From positions 47,708 through 111,707 of the forward strand of contig NZ_NRRD01000009.1 of assembly GCF_020023995.1 (NCBI RefSeq): a stretch of DNA of 64,000 bases, read 5' to 3'. Source of the DNA: Rhodobacter sp. TJ_12. Its GTDB lineage: Bacteria > Pseudomonadota > Alphaproteobacteria > Rhodobacterales > Rhodobacteraceae. Below are positions 44,258 through 53,402 of this stretch, in pieces. Within the stretch, counting starts at the first letter, position 1. Each line of letters starts with the position of its first letter. The notes under the pieces are model-generated. The model ran no database searches. It saw nothing but the letters and a program-made list of their open reading frames with translations, and was not told where the DNA came from. The position numbers were made by a program, and so were the translations under genes.

Positions 44258-44929
44258 CTAGTCCTTGGGGGCGAGCAGGCGCAGCGCGGTGCGGATCAGC
44301 TTCGCGGTATCGGTCGCCTCGGGCTGTTCTGAGGCTTGGGCCACCGCCGCCGCAGCGTCTGAAGGTGAATAGCCAAGGTTGGTGAGCGCCGAAAGCGCCT
44401 CTGCGGTGAAGTTGGTCTTGGGCGTGGCTGCTGGCGCGGCGGCGCGTCTGGGGGCTTTCGGTTTGGCCTCGATCACCTCATCCGAAGGTGCGGTATCGAC
44501 CGTCAGCGTGCCGCCCATTGCCATCACGGTGGGGGCTTTGTCTTTAAGCTCCATCACCACCCGCTGGGCGAGTTTGGGGCCCACACCCGGCGCGGCTTTG
44601 ATCGCGTTCCAATCCCCTAAAGCCAGCGCGCGCGATACACCATCGGGCCCAAGCGTGCCCAAAATGGCCAGCGCCGCTTTTGCGCCGATCCCTTGCACCG
44701 AGGTCAAAAGCTTGTGCCATTCCTTCTCGATCAGCGTCGGGAAGCCGAAAAGCTGCAACAGGTCTTCGCGCACCACAAGCTCGGTATAAAGCGCGCAGGC
44801 TTCCCCAACCGGGGGCAGGGTGGAGGCGGTGCGCGACGATACATGCACGATATAGCCCACCCCGCGCACATCGATCAGCACCTCATCCATACCGCGATGC
44901 AAGATGACACCCGCAATCCGCCCGATCAT
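44258..44929 (-). CDS. ruvA: Holliday junction DNA-binding protein RuvA
   Basis: A 223-residue protein that forms tetramers on Holliday junctions and recruits Ruv[10 protein letters not shown] starts the OB-fold domain and [15 protein letters not shown] and [15 protein letters not shown] are the two helix-hairpin-helix motifs. A Pro/Ala-rich hinge joins the C-terminal RuvB-contact domain ([10 protein letters not shown]). The start overlaps ruvC by ATGA. Confidence 0.96.
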   Translation of the reverse strand: MIGRIAGVILHRGMDEVLIDVRGVGYIVHVSSRTASTLPPVGEACALYTELVVREDLLQLFGFPTLIEKEWHKLLTSVQGIGAKAALAILGTLGPDGVSRALALGDWNAIKAAPGVGPKLAQRVVMELKDKAPTVMAMGGTLTVDTAPSDEVIEAKPKAPRRAAAPAATPKTNFTAEALSALTNLGYSPSDAAAAVAQASEQPEATDTAKLIRTALRLLAPKD

Positions 44930-45477
44930 GGCCGCGCCCTCCGCACCCGGGCTTGGCCGGCGGTGATGTCCAGCGCGCCGCGCCCCAAAAGCGCGGCATG
45001 GGTGCGCTGCGCCGATTGCAGGTGATGCGCGTGGCAAATGGCAATCGCCAAGGCATCCGCCGCATCGGGGCTGTCAAACACGACGCCGGGCAACTGATGG
45101 CGCACCATGTGCTGCACCTGCCCCTTTTCGGCATGGCCCACACCGACCACGGTTTTTTTGACAGCGTTGGGGGCATATTCGCCGACGGCAAGCCCGGCTT
45201 GCGCGGGCACCAAAAGCGCAATCCCGCGCGCTTGGCCGAGTTTCAGCGTGGCGACGGCATCTTTGTTGACGAAGGTTTGCTCCACCGCCGCGGCCTCTGG
45301 GCTGTGGGTCGCGATGACATTAGAAAGCCCATCGTAAAGCGCCACCAGACGCTTGGCCAGATCATCGCCCGCCGAGTGAATCGTGCCATTGGCGATATGG
45401 CGCAGACGGGGGCCGTCCATCTCGATTACGCCCCAACCGAGGTTGCGCAACCCCGGATCGATTCCCATCACCCGCAT
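44926..45477 (-). CDS. ruvC: Crossover junction endodeoxyribonuclease RuvC
   Basis: A 183-residue RNase H-fold resolvase that cuts Holliday junctions. The first catalytic Asp is in [13 protein letters not shown], the Glu in AVEQTFVN and the last acidic pair in [18 protein letters not shown] 45477 follows AAGGA at 7 nt and gives the usual length. The frame is open upstream to 45777, but that part has no family features. First gene of ruvCAB. Confidence 0.95.
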   Translation of the reverse strand: MRVMGIDPGLRNLGWGVIEMDGPRLRHIANGTIHSAGDDLAKRLVALYDGLSNVIATHSPEAAAVEQTFVNKDAVATLKLGQARGIALLVPAQAGLAVGEYAPNAVKKTVVGVGHAEKGQVQHMVRHQLPGVVFDSPDAADALAIAICHAHHLQSAQRTHAALLGRGALDITAGQARVRRARP

Positions 45478-45824
45478 CTGCCCGTCCTTGTTTTTGTCCC
45501 GCTGTGGGACATTTGCCACAGGGTTAGCACAAAAGAAGAACATCGAAAAGCGCAATTCCCCCCGCGACACCTTGCCGCCAGTGGCGTGACCTGTCGCAAA
45601 TGATCCAAAAGCGACATTCGGCGTGCGGAACGGGAAGTCAAAATGACGAAGAAATCCGGCATTTTGCATGATATGCTGAAACTGCATTAACCGTATGAAA
45701 AGGCATGCAAAATCTGCATGACTGTGGTGTTTCGGAAGCGCTTGCCTTTCCAAAAACACGGGTCTAGAGGCGAACATATGGGCGCCCCGCCCAAAGAGTT
45801 CGCAGTTTAAAAAGGAATCGCGAC
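45478..45824. promoter_or_regulatory. 347-bp non-coding gap with promoters of ruvC and the DUF1127 gene
   Basis: The longest gene-free stretch in the window. A GTCCC/GGGAC hairpin lies just upstream of ruvC (45496-45510). The half near the DUF1127 gene is AT-rich with repeated TGCAT/GCATG elements. CTTGCC (45741-45746), 17 bp, then CTAGAG (45764-45769) is a possible heat-shock sigma (RpoH-like) promoter for the DUF1127 gene. I saw no coding sequence I could support. Confidence 0.5.
45661..45713. repeat. 10-bp inverted repeat ATTTTGCATG / CATGCAAAAT
   Basis: A perfect inverted repeat, 45661-45670 and 45704-45713, with a 33-bp spacer. The spacer and flanks hold further TGCAT elements (GCATgatATGC at 45666-45676, CTGCAT at 45682, CTGCATG at 45714). 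It is probably a clustered operator or a regulatory RNA fold upstream of the DUF1127 gene. Confidence 0.6.
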
Positions 45825-46013
45825 ATGTCCGCCCTCGACAGCTATCGCCTTCCCGCCCGGGCCGATCGGGCGGATTTTTTCACCCGGATTATGGACGCGG
45901 TGACCTTGTGGCATGATGCCCGTCAAACGCGCCGCACGCTGGCGCGGTTCAGCGATCGCGAGTTGAGCGATATCGGACTGAGCCGGGACGACCTTGACCG
46001 CATCGGTCGCTAA
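45825..46013 (+). CDS. DUF1127 small basic protein
   Basis: A 62-residue protein with the DUF1127 (YjiS-like) motif in the second half: [19 protein letters not shown], then [16 protein letters not shown]. Members are Arg/Asp-rich and about 45-75 residues long. In Rhodobacter sphaeroides a DUF1127 protein is linked to stress sRNAs (CcsR) and RNA turnover, so RNA binding is plausible. AAGGA lies 8 nt before ATG 45825. The transcript is short: a terminator begins 41 nt after the stop, leaving no room for a CcsR-like sRNA array. Confidence 0.9.
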   Translation: MSALDSYRLPARADRADFFTRIMDAVTLWHDARQTRRTLARFSDRELSDIGLSRDDLDRIGR

Positions 46014-46053
46014 GGTCCACATCCTGCGGACAAACGCAGTGCGAACACACGAG

Positions 46054-46077
46054 GGCCGCGTCTTTGCGCGGCCTTTT
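46054..46077 (+). terminator. Rho-independent terminator of the DUF1127 gene
   Basis: GGCCGCG (46054-46060), loop TCTTTG, CGCGGCC (46067-46073), then TTTT. Perfect 7-bp stem. Confidence 0.87.
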
Positions 46078-46102
46078 GCATGCGGTAACGTCGGCAGTTG
46101 GA

Positions 46103-46450
46103 TCAGTAAAGCACCGCGCGCAATTGCGTGGCGATCCATTGCGTCGGGGCATCGGCTTGCAACACCCATGCCCCAACGCGTTCAAGGCTGCTGCCCTCGG
46201 CCAAAAGCGTGACGCGGGCCTGATAGGTGTCGGGTCCGATCTCGGCCAGAAGCGCGCCTTTGAAAAGCAAAATTCCAATGCACAAGAAGGCCAGCGCCCG
46301 CAACGGCAGACCGCGGCGCGCCTTGCGGCGATGGCTGTCAAACCAGCTCCGGCCCAAGGTGCCATTGGCCTCAAACGCGCCACCCGCAGCATGAATATCA
46401 TCGATACGCGCCAATCGGCGCTCGAAGGTCGTTCTTCCAGCGTCTCTCAT
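46103..46450 (-). CDS. Small single-pass membrane protein of unknown function
   Basis: A 115-residue protein: a basic N-terminal part with a RRLARIDDIH stretch and a RRKARRGLPLR run, then one hydrophobic segment (ALAFLCIGILLFKGALLAEIG). A C-terminal soluble part follows with GPDTYQARV, LAEGSSLERVG and QWIATQL. Positive-inside charge suggests the C-terminal part is periplasmic. ATG 46450 is used because GGAG lies 7 nt upstream; an ATG at 46456 is also possible. I do not recognise a named family. It is a single gene between a terminator and prmA. Confidence 0.65.
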   Translation of the reverse strand: MRDAGRTTFERRLARIDDIHAAGGAFEANGTLGRSWFDSHRRKARRGLPLRALAFLCIGILLFKGALLAEIGPDTYQARVTLLAEGSSLERVGAWVLQADAPTQWIATQLRAVLY

Positions 46451-46550
46451 GACCATGCTCCACAAATCACCGAAACCGCCAGCCGAAATAGCTAACAACT
46501 TCTTAATGACTATGGACCCGTTTCACCGTTTTGGCGAGCGGCGTGGCAGG

Positions 46551-47423
46551 TTATTGGTTCCGCTGAAGAACCAATGTTGTCCAGTCACCGAATTCGTCGC
46601 GTGATGCGAGGGTAAAGCCCTGCGGCTGATAGGCGGCGATCACCTCATCGGCCTGTTCATGCAAGATGCCCGACAGGATCACATGGCCCGATTCGGTGCA
46701 AAAACGGCCCATATCAGGGGCCAACGCGATCAGCGGCGCCTTGAGGATATTGGCAAAGATCAGATCAAATGGCGCGGCGGCTTGCAGGTCGGGATGGGCA
46801 AAGCCTGCCGCCTCAAGGCAGATCACCCGGCCGTCCATCCCATTGGCAGTAACATTCGCCGCGGCTGTCTCGACCGCGACCGGATCAATATCAGAGGCCA
46901 GAACGGTTTCGGGCCAAAACTTTGCCGCCGCCATGCCCAAAACCGCGGTGCCGCAGCCGATATCGGCGACGTTTTTCGCGCGCAGGCCCGCGCGCTCCAA
47001 CCGATCCAGCGCGGTCAAACAGCCAAGCGTGGTGCCATGGTGCCCAGTGCCAAAGGCCATCGCGGCATCAATCAAAAGCGGTATCGCGCCTTCGGGCACT
47101 TTGTCGGCATCGTGGCTGCCATGCACGAAGAACCGCCCCGCAACCACCGGGGCCAATTCGCGGCGCACATGGGCGACCCAATCGGTTTCGGGCAGTTCGG
47201 AAACGGTAAAACCGCTGCTGCCATAGGCGGCGGCCAAAAGGTCCAGTACGACCTCGTTCGGGCGTTCGATGAAATAGGCGCCGACCTCGAAATTGCCCGA
47301 GCCATCCTCGATCTCGAAGACGCCCACGCCATAAGGGCCGGGGTCAAGGCTCTCGAGATGGTCGGCAAGGGCTTCGGCGGGCGCACGTTCGGGCAGAACG
47401 GCAAAGGCGGTGAAGGTGGTCAT
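46551..47423 (-). CDS. prmA: Ribosomal protein L11 methyltransferase
   Basis: A 290-residue SAM-dependent methyltransferase that trimethylates ribosomal protein uL11. An N-terminal substrate-recognition domain is followed by AFGTGHHGTT and the SAM loop DIGCGTAVLGMAA, with ASDIDPVAV next and FANILKAPL as motif IV. GGAG precedes ATG 47423 by 5 nt. priA lies 51 nt upstream of it on the same strand. Confidence 0.93.
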   Translation of the reverse strand: MTTFTAFAVLPERAPAEALADHLESLDPGPYGVGVFEIEDGSGNFEVGAYFIERPNEVVLDLLAAAYGSSGFTVSELPETDWVAHVRRELAPVVAGRFFVHGSHDADKVPEGAIPLLIDAAMAFGTGHHGTTLGCLTALDRLERAGLRAKNVADIGCGTAVLGMAAAKFWPETVLASDIDPVAVETAAANVTANGMDGRVICLEAAGFAHPDLQAAAPFDLIFANILKAPLIALAPDMGRFCTESGHVILSGILHEQADEVIAAYQPQGFTLASRDEFGDWTTLVLQRNQ

Positions 47424-47474
47424 GGCGGCTCCGGCGTTTTGGCTGCAATGGCGCGAATGCGGCCACGGGTCAAC

Positions 47475-49664
47475 CTAAAGGAAGCTTTGCGGGTCGATGT
47501 CGATGGCAAGCTTGACCGCATTGGGCTGTTTGACGCCGCGCAGCCAAGTGCGGATCGCCTGTTGCAGGGGCGCGCCCTTTTCCGCTTTGATCAGCAATCG
47601 CACCCGGTGACGGCCCCGAACCCGGGCGATGGGGGCGGGGGCAGGGCCAAAGACTTGCGCGCCGATCCGGCGCAGCGCCCCGTCATTGCGCGCCAGTGCA
47701 TTGCCCAGATCAAAAAGCGGCTCAATCTCCGGGCCGGACAGGATGATCCCCGCCATGCGGCCATAAGGGGGCACGCCCACCGCTTTACGCCCTGCCGCTT
47801 CGGCGCGCCAAAACGCTTCTTCATCGCCGCCCAGAATGGCGCGGATGACCGGATGTTCTGGCTGGAAGGTTTGCAACAATGCGGTGCCCGGCTTTTCCGC
47901 CCGGCCCGCTCGGCCCGCAACTTGGCGCATCAGTTGAAAGGTGCGTTCCGCCGCGCGCAGGTCCGAACCTTGCAAGCCAAGGTCGGCATCAATCACACCC
48001 ACCAAGGTCAGCCGGGGAAAGTTATGCCCCTTCGCCACGATCTGCGTGCCGATGATGATATCGGCCCCGCCCGCCGCGATGCTTTCGACCGCCTCTTTCA
48101 GGGCGCGGGCCGAACCGAACAGGTCAGACGACAGCACCGCCAGCCGTGCGTCGGGGAAGCGTTCTTTCACCTCTTCCGCTAGCCTTTCGACCCCGGGGCC
48201 GACCGGAGCCAGCTTGCCTTCAACCCCGCAAGAGGGGCAGGCCGTGGGAATGGGCTTTGTCTCGCCGCATTGGTGGCACACAAGGCGCTTTTGGAAACGG
48301 TGCTCGACCATCCGCGCATCGCAATGGTCACAGCCGATCTGGTGTCCGCAAGCGCGGCAGATGGTAACCGGCGCATAGCCGCGCCGATTGAGAAACAGCA
48401 TCGCTTGGTCGCCGCGCGAAAGCGCGCCCAGCACCGCGCCGACCAAGCTGGGTGAAATCCAATGCACGGGTTCGATGCGTTCTTCGCGCATGTCGATGGT
48501 GCGCATCTCGGGCAGGTCCGAGGCGCCGAACCGGCTTTGCAGATCCACGCGGCGGTACTTGCCCGCATCGGCATTGGCCCAGCTTTCAAGGCTGGGCGTG
48601 GCCGAGGCCAGCACGACTTGGCTGCCCGCTAAAGACGCGCGCAGCACAGCCATATCGCGGGCATTGTAAAGTGCGCCCTCTTCTTGTTTGTAGGAGGTGT
48701 CGTGTTCTTCATCGACGACGATCAGCCCAAGGTTTTGATAGGGCAAAAACAGGGCCGAACGTGCGCCCACCACCATTTGCGCGCCGCCCTTGGCCACCAT
48801 GTGCCACAGCCTGCGCCGTTCGGCCTGTGTGGCGCCCGAATGCCATTCGCCGGGTTTCGCGCCAAAGCGCGCCTCGACCCGCGACAGAAATTCCGAGGTC
48901 AGCGCGATTTCGGGCAAAAGCACCAAAGCCTGTTGCCCCTTGGCCAAACATTCGGCCACCGCTTCCAGATAAACCTCTGTCTTGCCCGAGCCGGTCACGC
49001 CTTTCAAAAGCGTCACGCCAAATTGCCCGATGCCCGCGCGCAAGGCATTGGCGGCGGCGGCTTGGTCGTCTGACAGCGTCTTGCCGGGCAGATGCGGGTT
49101 CAGCTTGGGGTAGGGCAGATCGCGCGGTTGTTCGGCCTCGACCACCGCGCCCTGCGCGACCAAGCCCTTGACGACTTGCGGCGTCACGCCGGCCAGTTGT
49201 GCAAGCTCGGTCTGGTAAAACCCGGCCCCGCCATGATCGCGCAACACAGCGAGAACCTTTTCGCGCGCCTCGGTCATCCGATCGGGCGTTTCACTGCCAA
49301 GCCGGTAGATTTTCCGCGCGCCGGGGGCCTCAAACAGGCCCGGCGTGCGGGTGGCAAGCCGCAGCACCCCGGGCAGCGAGGTCATGGTGTAATCCGCCAT
49401 GCGGATCAAAAATTGCTGCAGTTCTTCGCGCATCGCCGGCACGTCAAGAACCCGCGCCACGGGGCGCAATTTCTGCGCGTCAAAGCGGCCATCCCCTGGC
49501 CCCCAGACCACGCCCACCACCCGCCGCGGCCCCAAGGGCACTTCGACGAAGGCGCCGGGGAAACAGCCGCCTTCGGGCGCAAGATAATCGAGCGGCTTGC
49601 CAATCGGTTCGGTCGTCAGCACCGAAACCCGCGCCCCTTCGGCAAAGAACCCGGTCTCAGCCAT
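47475..49664 (-). CDS. priA: Primosomal replication restart helicase PriA
   Basis: A 729-residue SF2 helicase that reloads replication at stalled forks. An N-terminal 3'-DNA-binding domain is followed by Walker A GVTGSGKT and the Walker B box VDEEHDTSYKQ. A zinc domain has CRACGHQIGCDHC and later CHQC and CPSC. The frame is open upstream to 49706 with in-frame ATGs at 49706 and 49676. ATG 49664 (MAETGF) best fits relatives and is used. It is divergent from the aldolase gene. Confidence 0.92.
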   Translation of the reverse strand: MAETGFFAEGARVSVLTTEPIGKPLDYLAPEGGCFPGAFVEVPLGPRRVVGVVWGPGDGRFDAQKLRPVARVLDVPAMREELQQFLIRMADYTMTSLPGVLRLATRTPGLFEAPGARKIYRLGSETPDRMTEAREKVLAVLRDHGGAGFYQTELAQLAGVTPQVVKGLVAQGAVVEAEQPRDLPYPKLNPHLPGKTLSDDQAAAANALRAGIGQFGVTLLKGVTGSGKTEVYLEAVAECLAKGQQALVLLPEIALTSEFLSRVEARFGAKPGEWHSGATQAERRRLWHMVAKGGAQMVVGARSALFLPYQNLGLIVVDEEHDTSYKQEEGALYNARDMAVLRASLAGSQVVLASATPSLESWANADAGKYRRVDLQSRFGASDLPEMRTIDMREERIEPVHWISPSLVGAVLGALSRGDQAMLFLNRRGYAPVTICRACGHQIGCDHCDARMVEHRFQKRLVCHQCGETKPIPTACPSCGVEGKLAPVGPGVERLAEEVKERFPDARLAVLSSDLFGSARALKEAVESIAAGGADIIIGTQIVAKGHNFPRLTLVGVIDADLGLQGSDLRAAERTFQLMRQVAGRAGRAEKPGTALLQTFQPEHPVIRAILGGDEEAFWRAEAAGRKAVGVPPYGRMAGIILSGPEIEPLFDLGNALARNDGALRRIGAQVFGPAPAPIARVRGRHRVRLLIKAEKGAPLQQAIRTWLRGVKQPNAVKLAIDIDPQSFL

Positions 49665-49792
49665 GCGCGCCCCCATTGGGCCGATCCGACCCCGGCTGCG
49701 CCACATAGATCGGGCGGAATGTGACGATCCTCTCTCGCCATTCGTGCTTGTTTGCGCTAAATCGCCGCAAGAGAGAGCGCAGGAGGCCCCCC

Positions 49793-50446
49793 ATGAAATT
49801 CTTTGTCGATACCGCCGATGTTGCCGCCATTAAGGAACTCAATGACCTCGGCATGGTCGATGGTGTCACCACCAACCCGTCGCTGATCCTGAAATCGGGG
49901 CGCGATATTCTCGAGGTGACCAAGGAAATCTGCGACATGGTTTCGGGCCCGGTCTCGGCCGAGGTTGTCGCCACCGAGGCGAAGGAAATGATCGCCGAGG
50001 GGATGAAACTGGCCAAAATCGCCTCCAACATCGCCATCAAGGTGCCGCTGACCTGGGACGGCCTGACCGCGTGCAAGGCTTTCGCATCCGAAGGCCATAT
50101 GGTCAACGTCACTCTGTGCTTCTCGCCCGCGCAGGCGATCTTGGCGGCGAAGGCCGGGGCGACCTTCATCAGCCCCTTTATCGGTCGGCTCGACGACATC
50201 AACCTTGATGGCGTGCAACTGATCGAAGACATCCGCACCATCTACGACAATTACGACTTCAAGACGGAAATCCTTGCCGCCTCGATCCGCTCGGTCAACC
50301 ATATCACCGATGTGGCCCGCATCGGCGCGGATGTGATCACTGCCCCGCCCAGCGTCATCAAGGCGATGGCGAGCCATCCGCTGACCGATAAGGGGCTGGA
50401 TCAGTTCTTGAAAGACTGGGCGAAAACCGGCCAGAAGATCGTCTGA
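49793..50446 (+). CDS. Small transaldolase / fructose-6-phosphate aldolase family protein
   Basis: A 217-residue Class I aldolase of the type 3 transaldolase (TalC/Fsa) group. [16 protein letters not shown] is the family's opening, [10 protein letters not shown] follows, the Schiff-base lysine is in AIKVPLT, and SPFIGRLDD is near the active-site end. It either splits fructose 6-phosphate to dihydroxyacetone and glyceraldehyde 3-phosphate or acts as transaldolase; sequence alone does not separate the two. AGGAGG precedes ATG 49793. A strong terminator follows. Confidence 0.92.
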   Translation: MKFFVDTADVAAIKELNDLGMVDGVTTNPSLILKSGRDILEVTKEICDMVSGPVSAEVVATEAKEMIAEGMKLAKIASNIAIKVPLTWDGLTACKAFASEGHMVNVTLCFSPAQAILAAKAGATFISPFIGRLDDINLDGVQLIEDIRTIYDNYDFKTEILAASIRSVNHITDVARIGADVITAPPSVIKAMASHPLTDKGLDQFLKDWAKTGQKIV

Positions 50447-50465
50447 AAACCGTGACATTTCGCAC

Positions 50466-50492
50466 AAGGCCCGCTTTTTTAAGCGGGCCTTT
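50466..50492 (+). terminator. Rho-independent terminator after the aldolase gene
   Basis: AAGGCCCGCTT (50466-50476), loop TTTT, AAGCGGGCCTT (50481-50491): a perfect 11-bp stem, followed by a short T-run. It lies 19 nt after the stop. Confidence 0.88.
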
Positions 50493-50574
50493 ACCGTATT
50501 TACCGGAAATTTAACCTGCAATTAACTAGAATCTGTGTCAATTTCTCCGGTAACCCGCTGACCAAGAGGCGAGC

Positions 50575-51279
50575 ATGAGCGACACCGCATTTGCAACCGA
50601 ACTCCGGACGAAGATCATCAACGACCCCGATGTGATCTTGGAAGATCATGACCTGATGCGCGCCCTGATCTCGGCGAATGAGCGCGCGATGGGCGCCAAT
50701 ATCGTCGATTTGCGCGGCGTGGCGATGGAACGGCTTGAGCGACGGCTTGACCGGCTGGAAGACACGCATCGTTCGGTGATTGCCGCCGCCTATGAAAACC
50801 TTGCCGGGACCAATCAGATCCATCGTGCGGTGCTGCGCATGCTGGACCCGACCGAATTTGAAAGCTTCCTGAAAAACCTTGGCACCGAAGTCGCCGATAT
50901 TCTGCGCGTCGACAGTGTGAAGCTGGTGCTGGAAACGGAGCAGGATGCCGAAGATGCCGCACTGCGCCGTTTGGGCGACGTGCTGTGCGTCGCCGAGCCG
51001 GGCTTCGTGGAAGAATACATGCGCGCGGGCAAAGGCGGGCAGGCGCGTCCGGTGGTGCTGCGCCAGACCATGCCGCAAGCGGAAACGATCTATGGCGAGG
51101 CCTCGACCTGGGTCCGGTCCGAGGCGCTGATGCGGCTAGATCTGGGCGAAGGGCGTCTGCCCGGCATGCTGGTGATGGGGGCCGAAGACCCGCATCAGTT
51201 CAAACCCTCGCAAGGCACGGATCTTCTGGCCTTCTTTGCGGGTGTGTTTGAACGCGCGATGCGGCGCTGGTTGGCGTAA
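50575..51279 (+). CDS. DUF484 (GAF-like) family protein
   Basis: A 234-residue protein of the DUF484 family. The N-terminus is predicted to be helical (LRTKIINDPDVILEDHDLMRAL and ERLERRLDRLEDTH, the latter a likely coiled coil). A GAF-like domain (about 80-225) follows. The position directly before xerC is conserved in many proteobacteria, and DUF484 proteins are often suggested to work with XerC. The catalytic role is unknown. The xerC gene starts 5 nt after the stop. Confidence 0.9.
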   Translation: MSDTAFATELRTKIINDPDVILEDHDLMRALISANERAMGANIVDLRGVAMERLERRLDRLEDTHRSVIAAAYENLAGTNQIHRAVLRMLDPTEFESFLKNLGTEVADILRVDSVKLVLETEQDAEDAALRRLGDVLCVAEPGFVEEYMRAGKGGQARPVVLRQTMPQAETIYGEASTWVRSEALMRLDLGEGRLPGMLVMGAEDPHQFKPSQGTDLLAFFAGVFERAMRRWLA

Positions 51280-51283
51280 GATC

Positions 51284-52207
51284 ATGGCGTTCGGTTTCTC
51301 TCCCGCTGCGGGCCTTGCGCTGGGCCGGTGGCTTGACCATCTGCGCGCGCTCAAGGGCGCCTCGCCGCATACGCTGACGGCTTACCGCAACGATGTGAGC
51401 GGCTTTCTGGGGTTCTTGCACCTGCATTACGGCGAAAGCCTTGGCATGGACCGGCTGGCGCAACTGACGCCTTCGGACATGCGTGCCTGGATGGCCTATG
51501 AACGCAATCGCGGCCTGTCGGGGCGGTCTTTGGCCCGGGCGCTTTCGGCGGTCAAAAGCTTCATGCGTTGGCTGGCGGATCGCGAGGGGTTCGACGCGAC
51601 CCATGTGCTTGCCACCCGTGCGCCGAAATATCAACGCAAGCTGCCGCGCCCCTTGGCCGAGGATGCCGCGCAAGCGGTGATCGAACAGGTCGAATTGCAA
51701 GCCTCTGAACCGTGGATCGCCGCGCGCGACGTGGCGGTGATGACACTGCTTTATGGCTGCGGTCTGCGGATCTCGGAAGCCTTGGCGCTCGAAGGGGCCG
51801 ATGTGCCGCTGCCCGAAGTGCTGCGCATTCGCGGCAAGGGCGACAAAGAACGGCTGGTGCCGGTGTTGCCTGCCGCGCGTGATGCGATGAATGAATATCT
51901 GCGGCTGTGCCCCTTTGTGCCTGCGCCGTGGGAACCGGTTTTCCGGGGCAGCCGCGGCGGGGCCCTGAGCCCACGCATCGTGGCGAAAACCATGGAACGC
52001 GCCCGCGCCGCGCTGGGCCTGCCCGCTTCGGCCACCCCGCATGCTTTGCGCCACAGCTTTGCGACGCATCTTTTGTCAGCCGGGGGCGATCTGCGCGCGA
52101 TCCAAGAGCTTTTGGGCCATGCGAGCCTTGCCACGACACAAGTCTATACAGCGGTGGATGCCGCGCGGCTGATGGAGGTCTATCAGGCGGCCCATCCGCG
52201 CGCCTGA
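51284..52207 (+). CDS. xerC: Tyrosine recombinase XerC
   Basis: A 307-residue tyrosine recombinase that resolves chromosome dimers at dif with XerD. The N-terminal core-binding SAM-like domain (about 10-105) is followed by the catalytic domain. The active residues are seen in CGLRISEA (first Arg), GKGDKERLVP (Lys), HALRHSFATHLL (His and second Arg), LGHASLATTQ (His) and VYT (nucleophilic Tyr). ATG 51284 is 5 nt after the DUF484 stop. Confidence 0.94.
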   Translation: MAFGFSPAAGLALGRWLDHLRALKGASPHTLTAYRNDVSGFLGFLHLHYGESLGMDRLAQLTPSDMRAWMAYERNRGLSGRSLARALSAVKSFMRWLADREGFDATHVLATRAPKYQRKLPRPLAEDAAQAVIEQVELQASEPWIAARDVAVMTLLYGCGLRISEALALEGADVPLPEVLRIRGKGDKERLVPVLPAARDAMNEYLRLCPFVPAPWEPVFRGSRGGALSPRIVAKTMERARAALGLPASATPHALRHSFATHLLSAGGDLRAIQELLGHASLATTQVYTAVDAARLMEVYQAAHPRA

Positions 52208-52335
52208 CGCCATAACCCGCTAAAATCCGGGCCTTTTCAAACCAAGGTTTATGGGGCGAAAGGGCCGCTGGCAAGAAACCGTTCATCACATGAGACGAGC
52301 CTTTAGGCACGTTGTCATCCAGAAAGGATCATGTG

Positions 52336-53220
52336 ATGAACGTTTCTTCGCTTAGCTCACTGTCGGCCTATTCCGGCAGTTCGGCGCTGTCGCTTATGCA
52401 GCAAAGCAGCGCCGCCAATAGTGCCTCGGGCACTGCCAATACGCAGGAAACCGAGGCAAGCCGTCCGCCACCCCCACCTCCGCCGCCGCCCGCCTCAACC
52501 TCGGGCGGGGCAGAGGCGCAATCGTTGTTCGAGGCGCTGGCCAGCAATGATGACGCCGATGGCGATGGCTTGCTTTCGGAAGAAGAAGTCGCCGCAAGCC
52601 CGGTGGCCGATCTCTTGTCGGAACAGTTCGCCAGTATCGACAGCGATGCTGACGGTCTGCTGAGCCAGACCGAGGTCGATACGGCAGAAGCCGAAAGTCG
52701 TTCGGGGTCGATGGGGGGGCCCGGTGGTCCGGGCGGCCCCGGGGGACCGCCGCCCTCTGGCCCGCCTCCGGGAGAAGAGAGTGAGACCGATATCACCTCG
52801 CTTTTCGAAGCCCTGTCGGAGAATGATGATACCGATGGGGATGGGCTCTTGTCGGCCGAAGAAATCGCCGCAAGCCCGGTGGCCGATCTTTTGTCGGCGC
52901 AGTTCTCCAGCATCGACAGCGATGGCGATGGCCTGCTGAGTCAGTCGGAGGTCGATATGGCAGAAGCCGCATCGCGCGAACAGGGCATGATGGGGGAAAT
53001 GGGCGCGCAAGGCAGTATGCCGCCGCCGCCTCCGGGCCCGCCGCCGGGTGAGGCTGCCCAAAGTGGCGGTGGCACCGGGACCAGTGCCGAAGCCACGGCG
53101 CAGTCGCTCTATGAGTCGCTGTTTGACGCGCTTTCGGCACAGGAAAGCACCACGGATACCGTGTCGCTTGACCGTGATCTGGCCAGCCAGTTCATGTCGC
53201 TTCTGCAGGAAATCTCCTGA
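52336..53220 (+). CDS. Calsymin-like EF-hand protein with duplicated modules and Pro-rich linkers
   Basis: A 294-residue acidic, low-complexity protein with four perfect EF-hand calcium loops at residues 73-84, 102-113, 165-176 and 194-205. All four fit D-x-D-x-D-G-x-[ILV]-x-x-x-E. They fall in two copies of the same module, 92 residues apart, joined by Pro/Gly linkers (PPPPPPPPP and GGPGGPGGPGG). The N-terminus is Ser-rich with no classical signal peptide. This layout recalls calsymin, a secreted calcium-binding protein of Rhizobium etli that also lacks a cleavable signal. AAGGA lies 8 nt before ATG 52336. A small gene with echoing motifs follows. Confidence 0.88.
   Translation: MNVSSLSSLSAYSGSSALSLMQQSSAANSASGTANTQETEASRPPPPPPPPPASTSGGAEAQSLFEALASNDDADGDGLLSEEEVAASPVADLLSEQFASIDSDADGLLSQTEVDTAEAESRSGSMGGPGGPGGPGGPPPSGPPPGEESETDITSLFEALSENDDTDGDGLLSAEEIAASPVADLLSAQFSSIDSDGDGLLSQSEVDMAEAASREQGMMGEMGAQGSMPPPPPGPPPGEAAQSGGGTGTSAEATAQSLYESLFDALSAQESTTDTVSLDRDLASQFMSLLQEIS
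52522..52974 (+). repeat. Two tandem EF-hand modules
   Basis: Module 1 (52522-52695) and module 2 (52798-52974) encode nearly the same 60 residues: a SLFEAL helix, a loop with DGDGLLS, an AASPVADLLS helix and a loop ending SQ.EVD. Each carries two calcium loops. The intervening segment is the GGPGGP linker. It is a clear internal duplication. Confidence 0.9.
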
Positions 53221-53227
53221 TCTTTGC

Positions 53228-53252
53228 GCGGGCCGGGATAGCCCCGGCCCGC
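53228..53252 (+). terminator. Strong hairpin after the EF-hand gene
   Basis: GCGGGCCGGG (53228-53237), loop ATAGC, CCCGGCCCGC (53243-53252): a perfect 10-bp stem 7 nt after the stop, but no T-tract. Probably a transcript end or stabiliser. Confidence 0.5.
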
Positions 53253-53402
53253 ATCCCCTGCGGCAGCTTCTTAAAAACCGTTCGAAATACGCTGGATTCG
53301 GCCCCCTCTCGGTAAGGCGCTGTTCACGCGTATCGTGCAGGTTGGCCGCAGTCGCGCCCGCCCCTCTGGCGCGCAGAAGAAGCCGCACCGAAGGAGTTCT
53401 TG

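Noticed and set aside
45478..45777. N-terminal extension of ruvC
   Set aside because: Open frame but no RuvC-like residues; AAGGA before ATG 45477 gives a normal RuvC.
46014..46053. CcsR-like small RNA downstream of the DUF1127 gene
   Set aside because: Only 40 nt lie between stop and terminator and no CCUCC-type loop hairpins are seen.
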